From Streptomyces sp. NBC_00237 (lineage in GTDB: Bacteria; Actinomycetota; Actinomycetes; Streptomycetales; Streptomycetaceae), in NCBI RefSeq assembly GCF_026342435.1, contig NZ_JAPEMT010000001.1:372001-436000 (forward strand): DNA of 64,000 nucleotides, read 5' to 3'. The notes below the pieces were generated by a model, which was not told where the DNA came from, did no database searches, and was given only the letters and a program-made list of their open reading frames with translations. Made by a program: the position numbers and the translations under genes. How positions within the stretch are numbered: position 1 is the stretch's first letter; every line of letters starts with the position of its first letter. Positions 18,445 through 27,200 of this stretch are shown here, piece after piece.

Positions 18445-18936
18445 TCAGGCCGCCTCGCTGTGCCGTGCGTATGTGATGCCGGGGAGTCCGCCGAAGTCCT
18501 TCGTGCCGGTGGGAACGAAGCCCGTACGAGCCAGGACGCCGCGGGAAGCGGCGTTGTCGAGGGTGGTCTCCGCATGCACGGTGTGCAGGCCGTAGCGGGT
18601 GTCGGCGAGGGTGCACAGGTCGCGGACGGCGGTAGTGGCGTGGCCCTGGCCGGTGGCCTTCTCGGCGAGGCGGTAGCCGAGTTCGGCGGTGCCGTCGGCG
18701 ATGTCGATGAGGTTGAAGCGGCCGAGGATCTCGCCGGTCGTCTCGTCCACGAGGACGTGGAAAGCGATGGTTCCGGCGGCCTGTTCGTCGAGGAGGGCCT
18801 GGTGGCGGGTGTCGAACTCGGCGAAGTACGCGTCGCCTCGGTCGGGTAGGGAGGCGGCGAAGAAGTCCCGGTTCTCGCACTCGAAGGCGAGGAGGGCGGG
18901 GGCGTGATCGGCGCGCAGGAGCTGGAGTTCGGGCAT
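18445..18936 (-). CDS. GNAT-family N-acetyltransferase (RimJ-like)
   Basis: A 163-residue GNAT protein. Motif A is LGYRLAEKATGQGHATTAV, which binds acetyl-CoA, and motif B region is HAETTLDNAASRGVLARTGFVPTG, with the Asn-Xaa-Ala-Ser pattern of RimJ/RimL-like enzymes. The N-terminus MPELQLLRADHAPALLAFECENRDFF matches the family of small-molecule or protein N-terminal acetyltransferases. The substrate is unknown. The parS triplet separates it from a second GNAT gene of the same orientation. Confidence 0.9.
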   Translation of the reverse strand: MPELQLLRADHAPALLAFECENRDFFAASLPDRGDAYFAEFDTRHQALLDEQAAGTIAFHVLVDETTGEILGRFNLIDIADGTAELGYRLAEKATGQGHATTAVRDLCTLADTRYGLHTVHAETTLDNAASRGVLARTGFVPTGTKDFGGLPGITYARHSEAA

Positions 18937-19007
18937 GCGGGCAGCGTAGGTGTGGGAGTGGGCTCGAAGTCACGTGATTTCAGCGCGGGTTCGGGGCGGA
19001 CCGTGAT

Positions 19008-19021
19008 GTTTCACGTGGAAC
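19008..19021. other. parS, triplet member 1 (one mismatch)
   Basis: GTTTCACGTGGAAC, one base from consensus, first of three sites 34 bp apart. Confidence 0.75.
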
Positions 19022-19041
19022 GTCGAGTCCCGGCGGTGCAT

Positions 19042-19055
19042 GTTTCACGTGAAAC
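19042..19055. other. parS, triplet member 2
   Basis: Exact GTTTCACGTGAAAC, 34 bp after member 1. Confidence 0.92.
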
Positions 19056-19075
19056 GTCGAGGCTCGGCGGAGCGT

Positions 19076-19089
19076 GTTTCACGTGAAAC
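19076..19089. other. parS, triplet member 3
   Basis: Exact site with full 16-bp palindrome TGTTTCACGTGAAACA (19075-19090), 34 bp after member 2. Confidence 0.93.
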
Positions 19090-19103
19090 ATTCAGGATGG
19101 GGA

Positions 19104-19592
19104 TCAGGGGGTGCGGAACGCGGTCAGGCCCGGTTCCAGCTCCAGGTCGGGCCAAGGGACGAGGCCCGTCTTCTCCAGGACGCGGATCGAGGCCGGGTTG
19201 TCGAGGGACACCTTGGCGAAGACGATCTCGATGTCCGGGGAGGTGAGCCCGTGTGCGACCAGAGCGCGGGCCGCCTCCGTGGCGTAGCCCCGGCGCTGGC
19301 GGGAGGGTGCGATCCCGTACCCGAATTCCGCCGTACCGTCCGGCTGCGGCGTGAACAGGCCCGTACCGCCGACGACCTGACCGCTCTTCCGCTCGATGAT
19401 CTGCCGGTGGCCGTGCGTGCCGTACCAACTGGGGTGTTTCTCGAAGAGCGCGGACCGGATCTTGTCGACCTTGTTGGGGAAGTCCTCCACCCAGTGCGGG
19501 AGGCGCTTCCCACTGACCACCGTGGCCACCTCCTCGGGCGTCCAGGTGCGGAGGAGGAGACGGTCGGTGATCAGGTCGGGTATGACGGTCAA
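19104..19592 (-). CDS. GNAT-family N-acetyltransferase (RimJ/RimL type)
   Basis: A 162-residue acetyltransferase. It begins with the family entry TVIPDLITDRLLLRTWTPEE; motif A is FGYGIAPSRQRRGYATEAAR and motif B is VFAKVSLDNPASIRVLEKTGL. The start is a rare TTG at 19592, selected because AGGAG lies 7 bases upstream and no ATG or GTG fits the family boundary. It is likely to acetylate an amine of a small molecule or protein N-terminus. It is about 30 residues shorter at the C-terminus than some relatives but motif-complete. Confidence 0.88.
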   Translation of the reverse strand: MTVIPDLITDRLLLRTWTPEEVATVVSGKRLPHWVEDFPNKVDKIRSALFEKHPSWYGTHGHRQIIERKSGQVVGGTGLFTPQPDGTAEFGYGIAPSRQRRGYATEAARALVAHGLTSPDIEIVFAKVSLDNPASIRVLEKTGLVPWPDLELEPGLTAFRTP

Positions 19593-19735
19593 GGTGGCTC
19601 CTGGCGGGACGCGGTACACGGGATGCGGTACGAGAGGCTGACCGACGCCCGTGGGCCCCGGCCGACCGAACCTTCGCAGAGCGGCGGCACGGCCGACAAG
19701 GGATTTCCGCAGGGCACGGGAGCCGGGCGGGGCTC

Positions 19736-20632
19736 CTACGCGTCGCCCCCGCGCGAGGGGGCGCGGCGGACCGTGATGCTGCCCACGCTGGTGTGCGCCC
19801 GGACCTCGACCGCTTCGGCGGCGTCGCCGGGGCCGGCCGAGTCCTCCAGGTCCGTATAGACCCTGCCCACCCGCGATGTGACGTCCAGCCATGCAGCCGA
19901 GCCCTCGCGGATCCCGATTTCGATGTTGCCCGCCGAGGTCTCGACCGTGACCTTGTCCCGGACGACCTCGTCGATGCGGACGCTGCCGTTGGCGCTGCGC
20001 GCGGTGACCGAGGAGAGGGCGCGGGCGACCGCCACCTCGCCGTTGGCGATACGCAGGGTCAGGGCGCCGAGCACGTCGCCGATGCGGGTGCTGCCGTTGG
20101 AGTTCTTGACGTCGCAGGTGCCGCCGACCCGGCCGAGACGGATCTCGCCGGAGCCGGTGGTGACGTCCGCGTCGCCCTCGACGTGCTCGGCGGAGACGCT
20201 GCCGTGCGAGGTGTTGAGGTCGACGGAGCCCGCGTGGGCGACGCGGAGTTCACCGACCGACGTCCTGATCCGTACCTCGGAGAGAGGGCCGAGGCAGTCG
20301 AAGTCGCTGACGGAGCCCTTGCCTTCGAGGCGTGAGTCCGTGGGGAGTTCGACCTCCACGGAGATCGAGGGCGACTTGCCGAACAGGCTGCGGGTCTTCG
20401 GGCCGCGCACCCGCAGGGCGCCGTGCGCGTACTCCACGCGGGTCAGGGAGGCGGCCTTCAGGTCCGATGCGTTGGTGTCGTCGCTGGGGCGTACGGTCAC
20501 GACGCTGTCGGTCCGGTCGGTGGCGGTGATCCTGGCCGTGCCGACTTCGACGAACACGTTGGCGGCGACCGGCGCGGCGGTGTCGAAGTGGTGGACGTGC
20601 GGCTGGTTGGTGGCGCTGGTTTTCGGCGGCAT
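19736..20632 (-). CDS. DUF4097 beta-helix repeat protein
   Basis: A 298-residue protein of the DUF4097 family. Nearly the whole length is a run of short beta strands with recurring SVGELRVAHAGSVDLNTSHGSVSAEHVEGDADVTTGSGEI-like steps, the pattern of a right-handed beta solenoid. There is no signal peptide or membrane segment, so it may be cytoplasmic or surface-peripheral. GAGG lies upstream of the ATG at 20632. Its function is unknown in the family; several bacterial members accompany anti-sigma or membrane stress genes. The ribbon-helix-helix gene upstream on the same strand suggests regulation or a shared operon. Confidence 0.88.
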   Translation of the reverse strand: MPPKTSATNQPHVHHFDTAAPVAANVFVEVGTARITATDRTDSVVTVRPSDDTNASDLKAASLTRVEYAHGALRVRGPKTRSLFGKSPSISVEVELPTDSRLEGKGSVSDFDCLGPLSEVRIRTSVGELRVAHAGSVDLNTSHGSVSAEHVEGDADVTTGSGEIRLGRVGGTCDVKNSNGSTRIGDVLGALTLRIANGEVAVARALSSVTARSANGSVRIDEVVRDKVTVETSAGNIEIGIREGSAAWLDVTSRVGRVYTDLEDSAGPGDAAEAVEVRAHTSVGSITVRRAPSRGGDA

Positions 20633-20658
20633 GGCTGTCCCGTCCTCTTGGCTCTGGT

Positions 20659-20748
20659 GGTCGGTCCCGCGAGCGCGGTCGTTCGCGCGAGCGCGGTCGA
20701 TCCCGTGCATGCGGTCGATCCCGTGCATGCGGTCGCTCCCGCGCACAG
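20659..20748. repeat. 18-bp tandem repeat, about five units
   Basis: Five units of the form GGTCGATCCCGTGCATGC, of which units 3 and 4 are the same and the others vary, lie between the DUF4097 start and the ribbon-helix-helix stop. No function is evident. Confidence 0.7.
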
Positions 20749-20759
20749 GTGATCCGGCC

Positions 20760-21332
20760 CTACCGGACCCACCCCGTGAAGCTCTGCCTGCCGCGGCCCG
20801 CGCTCTGCTCCCGCGGGCTCCGGCCGGGTCCGGGGCTGCCCGCGGAGGGGTCGACGGCCGCGCCGACCGCCCGGACCAGCCAGGCGTTGAGCGACAGGCC
20901 CTCGCGGCTCGCCGCCTCCTCGGCCCGGGTCTTGAGGTGGGTGGGCAGCCGGAGGTTGATGCGCGATGTGCCGCCCTCGTCGGCGTCGGCCGGGGCGGCG
21001 GGCGGCACCGGAGGAGCGGACGGCGCGGACGAAGCCCCGGGCCCGCCGTGCCTGTCGGCGTCGGACTGCCAGCCGAACTCCGCCCCGCCCGGCGCCGGGG
21101 TCACCACGAACGAGGGGTCGAGCCCCCGCAGCCGTACGTCCACCGAGCCGGGGGCCAGTTCGCGGGTGACCTCGCCCATCGCGTCCGACAGGACGTTCAG
21201 CAGGGCGAGGCGGGCGGCCGACTCCAGCGGAGCGGTGAGCCGCTCGGCGAGGACACGGGCTTCGTCGCCCCCGGCCTCGGCGGCCGCCGCGAGTTCGCGG
21301 CGGAGGGTGTCGACGTACGGGGTGAGATCCAT
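20760..21332 (-). CDS. Ribbon-helix-helix (HicB/Arc-like) DNA-binding protein
   Basis: A 190-residue protein with a helical N-terminal half (about residues 1-65, Ala/Glu/Leu rich), a Pro/Ala-rich linker and, near residues 125-160, a ribbon-helix-helix motif RINLRLPTHLKTRAEEAASREGLSLNAWLVRAV of the HicB antitoxin C-terminal type. The strand residues R-N-R that would enter the major groove are present. No HicA-like toxin is adjacent, so this is not a complete toxin-antitoxin pair. It lies 127 bases before the DUF4097 gene and probably regulates that operon. No ribosome site is apparent before the ATG. Confidence 0.85.
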   Translation of the reverse strand: MDLTPYVDTLRRELAAAAEAGGDEARVLAERLTAPLESAARLALLNVLSDAMGEVTRELAPGSVDVRLRGLDPSFVVTPAPGGAEFGWQSDADRHGGPGASSAPSAPPVPPAAPADADEGGTSRINLRLPTHLKTRAEEAASREGLSLNAWLVRAVGAAVDPSAGSPGPGRSPREQSAGRGRQSFTGWVR

Positions 21333-21485
21333 GACGCCATGATGGCTTCACCCTGGTGCCACAGCAAGGCTGGGCCTGGCTCACCCCTGCCCCGTGCCGC
21401 CGTGGCGGGGCCTTCACGCAGTCGTCCGGGCCCGCCTTCACGCGGCTGTGACCGCGCGTTCGTCCGGCGGTGGCACCCTTGTCCC

Positions 21486-23309
21486 ATGACTGCCGCTGAT
21501 GCCGCCGAGCCCGCCGCGACCCCTGTCCCTCCCCGTTCACGCGCCCGCGTCCGAGCCCCTGAGCTCGTCGGCAAGGGCGGCTGGCTGAACACGGGCGGCA
21601 AGGAGCTGACCCTCGCCGACCTGCGTGGACGCATCGTCATCCTCGACTTCTGGACCTTCTGCTGCATCAACTGCCTGCACGTCCTGGACGAGTTGCGCGA
21701 GCTGGAGCAGCGGCACAGCGACACCACCGTCATCATCGGCGTGCACTCGCCGAAGTTCGTGCACGAGGCCGAGCACCAGGCCGTCGTCGACGCCACCGAG
21801 CGCTACCAGGTGCACCACCCCGTCCTCGACGACCCCGAGCTGGCCACCTGGAAGCAGTACGCGGTCCGCGCCTGGCCGACCCTCGTCGTCGTCGACCCCG
21901 AGGGATACGTCGTCGCCCAGCACGCGGGCGAGGGCCACGCACATGCCATCGAGCGCCTGGTCACCGAGCTGGAGGCCGAGCACGAGGCGAAGGGCACGTT
22001 GCGGCGCGGCGACGGCCCGTACGTCGAGCCGGAGCCCGTCGCCAGCGACCTCCGCTTCCCCGGCAAGGTGCTCCTCCTGCCGGACAGCGGCAACCTCCTC
22101 GTCTCGGACACCACCCGCGACCAGCTCGTGGAGCTCGCCCCCGACGGCGAGAGCGTCCTGCGCCGCATCGACGGCGGAGACGGCGGCTTCAACGAGCCGC
22201 AGGGCCTCGCGCTCCTCCCCGACGGCCGCGTGATCGTCGCCGACACCGTCAACCACCAGCTCAAGGCGTACGACGCGGGGACCGGCGAGGTCACCGTCCT
22301 CGCGGGCACCGGAAAGCAGTGGTGGCAGGGCGAGCCGACGAACGGCCCCGCCCTCGACGTGTCGCTCTCCTCCCCCTGGGACGTCGCCTGGTGGCGCGGC
22401 GAGCTGTGGATCGCCATGGCGGGCGTGCACCAGCTCTGGGCGTACGACCCGGAGGCGGGCACCGTCCGCGTCGCCGCGGGGACGACGAACGAAGGTCTGG
22501 TCGACGGCCCGGTCGCCGAGGCGTGGTTCGCCCAGCCGTCCGGGCTCGCGGCCACCGAGGACCGCCTGTGGGTCGCCGACTCCGAGACGTCCGCGTTGCG
22601 CTGGGTGGACACCGAGGACGTCGTCCACACCGCCGTCGGCACGGGCCTCTTCGACTTCGGCCACCGCGACGGCGATGCCGGGCAGGCACTGCTCCAGCAT
22701 CCGTTGGGCGTCACCGCGCTGCCCGACGGCTCGGTCGCGCTCAGCGACACCTACAACCACGCCCTGCGCCGTTACGAACCCGCGAGCGGCCGGGTCACCA
22801 CCCTCGCCACGGACCTGCGCGAGCCGAGTGACGCCGTGCTCGTCGGGGACGACATCGTCGTCGTGGAGTCCGCCCGCCACCGGCTGACCCGGCTGCGGCT
22901 CCCGGACGAGGCGGTACGGGTGGAAGCAGTGGCGCACCGCACGCAGCGGGCGGCGACCGACGTCGCGCCGGGCACGCTCCGGCTGGACGTGGTCTTCCAG
23001 GCGCCGAGCGGCCAGAAGCTGGACACCCGGTACGGGCCCTCGACGCGGCTGCTGGTCTCGGCGACCCCGCCCGAGCTGATCGCCGAGGGGGAGGGCACCG
23101 GCACCGACCTGGCACGCGAGATCCTGCTGAACCCGGACGTCACGGAGGGCGTGCTGCACGTCTCCGCGATGGCCGCCTCCTGCGACGACGACCCGGCGAA
23201 CGAGTACCCGGCCTGCCACGTCCACCAGCAGGACTGGGGCGTCCCGGTCCGCGTCGCCGAGGGCGGCGAGTCGCGGCTGGCGCTGGTGCTGGCGGGCCTG
23301 GACTCGTAG
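21486..23309 (+). CDS. Thioredoxin-like domain fused to NHL repeats (NHLRC2-like)
   Basis: A 607-residue cytoplasmic protein. The N-terminal thioredoxin/TlpA-type domain (about residues 25-175) carries FWTFCCINCLHVL, with cysteines 59, 60 and 63, followed by the WPTLVVVDPEG cis-proline strand. A six-bladed NHL beta-propeller (about 185-500) has blades such as LLVSDTTRDQLVEL, VIVADTVNHQLKAY, LWVADSETSALRWV and VALSDTYNHALRRY. A C-terminal beta domain ends near a Cys-rich SCDDDPANEYPACHVH stretch. The same architecture occurs in human NHLRC2. No signal peptide is present. A directly repeated CTAGCGCCTGGAC lies just after the stop. Function in bacteria is unknown. Confidence 0.93.
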   Translation: MTAADAAEPAATPVPPRSRARVRAPELVGKGGWLNTGGKELTLADLRGRIVILDFWTFCCINCLHVLDELRELEQRHSDTTVIIGVHSPKFVHEAEHQAVVDATERYQVHHPVLDDPELATWKQYAVRAWPTLVVVDPEGYVVAQHAGEGHAHAIERLVTELEAEHEAKGTLRRGDGPYVEPEPVASDLRFPGKVLLLPDSGNLLVSDTTRDQLVELAPDGESVLRRIDGGDGGFNEPQGLALLPDGRVIVADTVNHQLKAYDAGTGEVTVLAGTGKQWWQGEPTNGPALDVSLSSPWDVAWWRGELWIAMAGVHQLWAYDPEAGTVRVAAGTTNEGLVDGPVAEAWFAQPSGLAATEDRLWVADSETSALRWVDTEDVVHTAVGTGLFDFGHRDGDAGQALLQHPLGVTALPDGSVALSDTYNHALRRYEPASGRVTTLATDLREPSDAVLVGDDIVVVESARHRLTRLRLPDEAVRVEAVAHRTQRAATDVAPGTLRLDVVFQAPSGQKLDTRYGPSTRLLVSATPPELIAEGEGTGTDLAREILLNPDVTEGVLHVSAMAASCDDDPANEYPACHVHQQDWGVPVRVAEGGESRLALVLAGLDS

Positions 23310-23344
23310 CGCCTGGACTCCTAGCGCCTGGACAGTTCGTACGG

Positions 23345-23986
23345 TCAGTGCCCCGGCAGCGCGCGGAAGCCGCCGACCTCCGCCTGGTCGGGGCAGAGCA
23401 CCAGCCGGGCGGGGCCGCGCCCGCCCGGCCTGCCGATCGGGGCCGAGTGCGACACCGGCCCCTCCGCGAGCGCGACCGTCGCGGTGCCGTCGGCGGCGGG
23501 CCCGCACCCGGCCCCGGCCCGGCCGCCCTTCGGCACGACGACGGTGTAGTACAAGGGCGCGGCGGCCTCGCCGCCGGGTTTCAGGACGACGCGGGACGAG
23601 CGGGGCTCCGGGCGGTTCACGGTGATCGAGGCACCGCTCGGGGCGATCCTGACGTGGACGTACGGTGCGCGGTCCAGGAGGCACGGGCGTGTGCCGGTGC
23701 CGGTGGCGACCACCTTCGCGACCCGGAATCCCGCCCTGTCGCCGCGCGGCGACTCCGGCACCTCCACCCGGAACGCCACCCCGTCGGTCACGCAGTCGTC
23801 CAGCCCCTCCACGGTTCCCGGGCCCTCGGTCGCGGAAGCCGGGCCGACCGCCTGCCCGGCGGGTGCGCCGTCGTCCCCTCCCGAGCACCCGCCGACCCCC
23901 AGGACGGCCACCGCGACCACGGCCACGCTCATACGGTCACGGCCGCGTCGGTCACGGCTGTGGTCACGACGGTCGCGTCGGCGCAT
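23345..23986 (-). CDS. DUF4232-type lipoprotein
   Basis: A 213-residue exported protein. After a very basic N-terminus (MRRRDRRDHSRDRRGRDRM) comes a hydrophobic core and lipobox LGVGGC with Cys34 as the lipidation site. The body carries the DUF4232 pattern: an early Cys in VEGLDDCVTD, CLLDRAPYVHVRIAPSGASI and the later AGAGCGPA and LVLCPDQ cysteines, which probably pair as disulphides. The function of the domain is unknown; it is common on the Streptomyces surface. AGGGGGGCC precedes the ATG. It is convergent with the NHL gene, 35 bases apart. Confidence 0.85.
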   Translation of the reverse strand: MRRRDRRDHSRDRRGRDRMSVAVVAVAVLGVGGCSGGDDGAPAGQAVGPASATEGPGTVEGLDDCVTDGVAFRVEVPESPRGDRAGFRVAKVVATGTGTRPCLLDRAPYVHVRIAPSGASITVNRPEPRSSRVVLKPGGEAAAPLYYTVVVPKGGRAGAGCGPAADGTATVALAEGPVSHSAPIGRPGGRGPARLVLCPDQAEVGGFRALPGH

Positions 23987-24036
23987 CGAAGAGGCCCCCC
24001 TGGGCTAACGAGCGGGAGTGGAGCCCGGTTGGCCCG

Positions 24037-24090
24037 CGCGAGCGACCGGGCTGTCGCGAGCGACCTGGATGCCGTGAGCGACCCGGTTGT
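24037..24090. repeat. 18-bp tandem repeat, three units
   Basis: Three units of CGCGAGCGACCGGGCTGT form lie in the 284-bp gap between the lipoprotein start and the BTAD regulator stop. The gap shows no coding potential otherwise. Confidence 0.6.
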
Positions 24091-24270
24091 CCCGCGCGGC
24101 ACACCCGCGTGCCGCGTCCCCCTCGGCATGAGCCTGGCGGCCGTCGTTATTGCGCCGCTAACGTTCCGCTGTCGTACGTCCCCCGGCAGCCGCTGCTCCC
24201 GTACGAACTGGCCCTGACCTGCGGTGACGTGGAACGAGGCGGCCGCATTCCGGTGGCCCGTACCTGCGTT

Positions 24271-27200
24271 CTACGGGTGGTCGGGGCCCGTCTCCGCCGC
24301 CAGCGCGGCCGCCGCGCGCGCGTACCGCGCCCGGTACGCCTCGTACGCGTCGCCGTCCTCGGTGATCTTCAGCAGTACGGTCAGTGCCCGGCACGAGCCC
24401 TCGTGATAGTCCGCCCGCTCGGCCGTGTCCGCCACGTCCCGCAGCGTTTCCCGCCCCTCGTCCGTCCGCCCGAGCAGGGTCAGCGCCTCGCCCCGCGCGG
24501 TCCTGAGCAGCAGGTGGCGCATCAGCCCGATGCCGCCGTGCCCCAGCGACAGACCCTCGTCGGCGTACCGCAGGGCGGCTGCCGGGTCGTGCGTCTGGAG
24601 GCAGAGTTCGGCCAGGGACAGCAGGGCCAGGAGCTCGGTCTGTACGTCTTCGGCCTGCCGGGCCAACTCCACCGCCCGTACACACCCCTCGTGCGCGGCG
24701 TCGGGCTCGCCGCGCCGCCGCTGGGCCAGCGACAGGTTGATCCAGCCGATCGCCTCGTCCACCGGGTCACCCGCCTTGGCGGCCAGCACGGGGGCCAGCT
24801 CCAGGTGCGGATGGGCCTCTTCGGTGCGCTCCTCCTCGACCAGCACCCAGCCCAGCAGTGTCCGCACCCGGGACTCTCCTTCGGGGGCGTCGAGGGCGAC
24901 GGCTGCCTCCAGTGCGGTGCGGAGCATCGGGGTCCACCCGTCGCGGGCCCGACCCAGGACGTAGGGCCACTGGAGGATCGCGAGCCGCCACGCCCGGTCG
25001 TCGAGCCCGGCGGTCCTGGCCGCCGCCAGCGCCCCGGCGAGGGCCTCGCGCTCGACGGCGTACCACTCGATGACCTCGGCCCGGTCGGTGAACTCACGGG
25101 TCGCGGACGGCTTTCGTACGTCGTCGGGGAGCGAGCAGCAGGGGCGGCTGCCGGGCTCCGCGACGGCGTTCGCGGACAGCTCGGCGCACACGTAGTAGTC
25201 GAGGAGGCGGGGCAGGGCGTCCGGGTCGTCGGCGGTGGTGCGGGCGAAGAGGCGTACGAGGTCGTGGAGCGCGTACCGGCCGTGGCCCGACTCCTGTACG
25301 AGGTGGGCGGCGGAGAGCTGGTCGAGTGCGGCGGCGGCTTCGGCGACGGACATGTCGGCGAGAGCGGCGGCGGCGTACCGGTCGACGGTGGGTCCTGTGT
25401 GGGCGCCGAGCCCCCGGAAGACGCGCTGGGCGGAGGCGTCCAATTGCTGCACGCTGAGACTCAGTTCCGCCTCGACGCCTTGGTCCTCGACGGCGAGCAG
25501 GCCCAGCCGGCCGCGCTCGTCGGTGAGTTCGTCGGCGTGCTCGGCGAGGGAGCGGCCGGGGAGGGTGGCGAGGCGGGCGGCCGTGATGCGCAGGGCGAGG
25601 GGGAGGCCGTCGCAGCGGGCGGCGAGAGCGCGGGCGGCCTCGGGTTCGGCGGCTGTGCGGTGCTCGCCGAGGACGGTGGCGAGCAGGGCGACGGAGTCCT
25701 CCGCGCCGAGGACGTCCAGCGGGACGGGCCGGGCCAGGTCGCCCGCGATCAGCCCGCCGAGGCGGTTCCTGCTGGTCACGAGGGTGAGGCAGTCGTCGCC
25801 TGCGGGGAGAAGGGGCCGGACCTGCTCGGAGCTGCGGGCGTTGTCGAGTACGACGAGGAGCTTGCGGCCCGTGGTGAGGCGGCGGTAGAGCGCGGCGGCG
25901 GTGGCCGGGGTCTCTGGCAGGGCGCGCCTGCCGACGCCGAGGGCGAGCAGGAACTCCCGGATGAGGTCGTGGGGTTCGGGCTCGCCGAGCTGGTCGAAGC
26001 CGTGCAGGTCGGCGAAGAGGCTGCCGTCGGGGAAGTCATCGCGGTGGCGGTGGGCCCAGTGCAGGGCGAGGGCCGTCTTGCCGACGCCGGGCGGGCCGGT
26101 GATGAGGGCGATCGGGGAGTCGTGGTGGGTGGCGGCAAGGTGGTCGAGAGCGGTGAGGGAGGGGGTGCGGGCGAGGAAGCCGCGGGGGTGGCGGGGGAGG
26201 AGGTCGGGGGCGGTGGTCGTGCCTACGGGGCCTACGGGGCCTACGGGGCCGGTCGAGCTGGCGGGGCCGACCGGGCTGCGCAGGGTGTCGGGGGTGTGCG
26301 GGGCTCCTGCGGAGAAGGCGGGCGGTACGGAGGTCGGCTGGGCCCCGTCGGAGGGGTGGGGCGGGAGCGGGGCGGGACGGGGGGAGTCGGGGCCGACCGG
26401 CGGCGAGACCGGTCCGCCCGTGCCCGCCCGTTCCGCCCCTGGCGGAACCCGCGCCCACGGGCTGGCGGGATCGGGCGTCCACGGGCTGGCGGGATCGGGC
26501 GTCTGCGGGCCGACGGTGGGGTTGGGCGTCAGCGGGCTGGCGGTGGGGTTGGGCGTCCGCGGGCTGGCGGGGTCGGGCGTCTGCGGGCTGGCGGTGGGGT
26601 CGGGGGTTTGGGGGGTGGCGGGGGTGTCGGGTGTTTGTGAGGTGGTGGGGGTGGGGGTGGGGGTGACGCGGTGGACGACGCTGGTGATCCGGCCCGGGTG
26701 GGGCGGGTCGTCCTGGGAGTCGTCCGGGAAGGCTCCGAAGTCCGTGATGCGGCCCGGCATCGCGCCCTTGGGGTCGTCGAGGGGGTCGTAGGGGCCCGGG
26801 TGGTCCAGGGGTTCGCCCTGGAGGATGGATCCGTACGCGGACTGGAGGGCGTGGCCGGGGTCGACGCCCAGTTCGTCGGCGAGCATGCGGCGTGTGCGGT
26901 GGAACCAGTCGAGCGCGTCGGACTGGCGTCCGGCCCGGTAGAGCGCGAGCATCAGGGCCGCCGAAAGGGACTCACGCATGGGGTGGGCGACCGCCTCGGT
27001 GCGCAGCACGGCGGCGGCCCGGCTGTGTTCGCCGAGTTCGCTGTACGCGTCGGCCAGGTCCTCGACCGTGACCAGGCGGGTCTCCTCCAGCGCGTGCGCT
27101 GCGGCGAGCAGCGGTTCGGAGGAGACCGTTCCGGTGAGGGCGGGGCCGCGCCACAGGGAGAGCGCCTCCCGGAACATCAGCACCGCGTCGGCCGCCTGGC

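Larger units (their letters stand above)
19008..19089. repeat. 34-bp tandem repeat carrying three parS sites
   Basis: The spacer following each site is also conserved (CGTCGAG...CGGCGG), so the array arose by tandem duplication of a 34-bp unit and not by chance convergence. Confidence 0.8.

Noticed and set aside
20760..21332. Complete HicAB toxin-antitoxin system
   Set aside because: Only the RHH antitoxin-like part is visible; no small HicA-like frame next to it.
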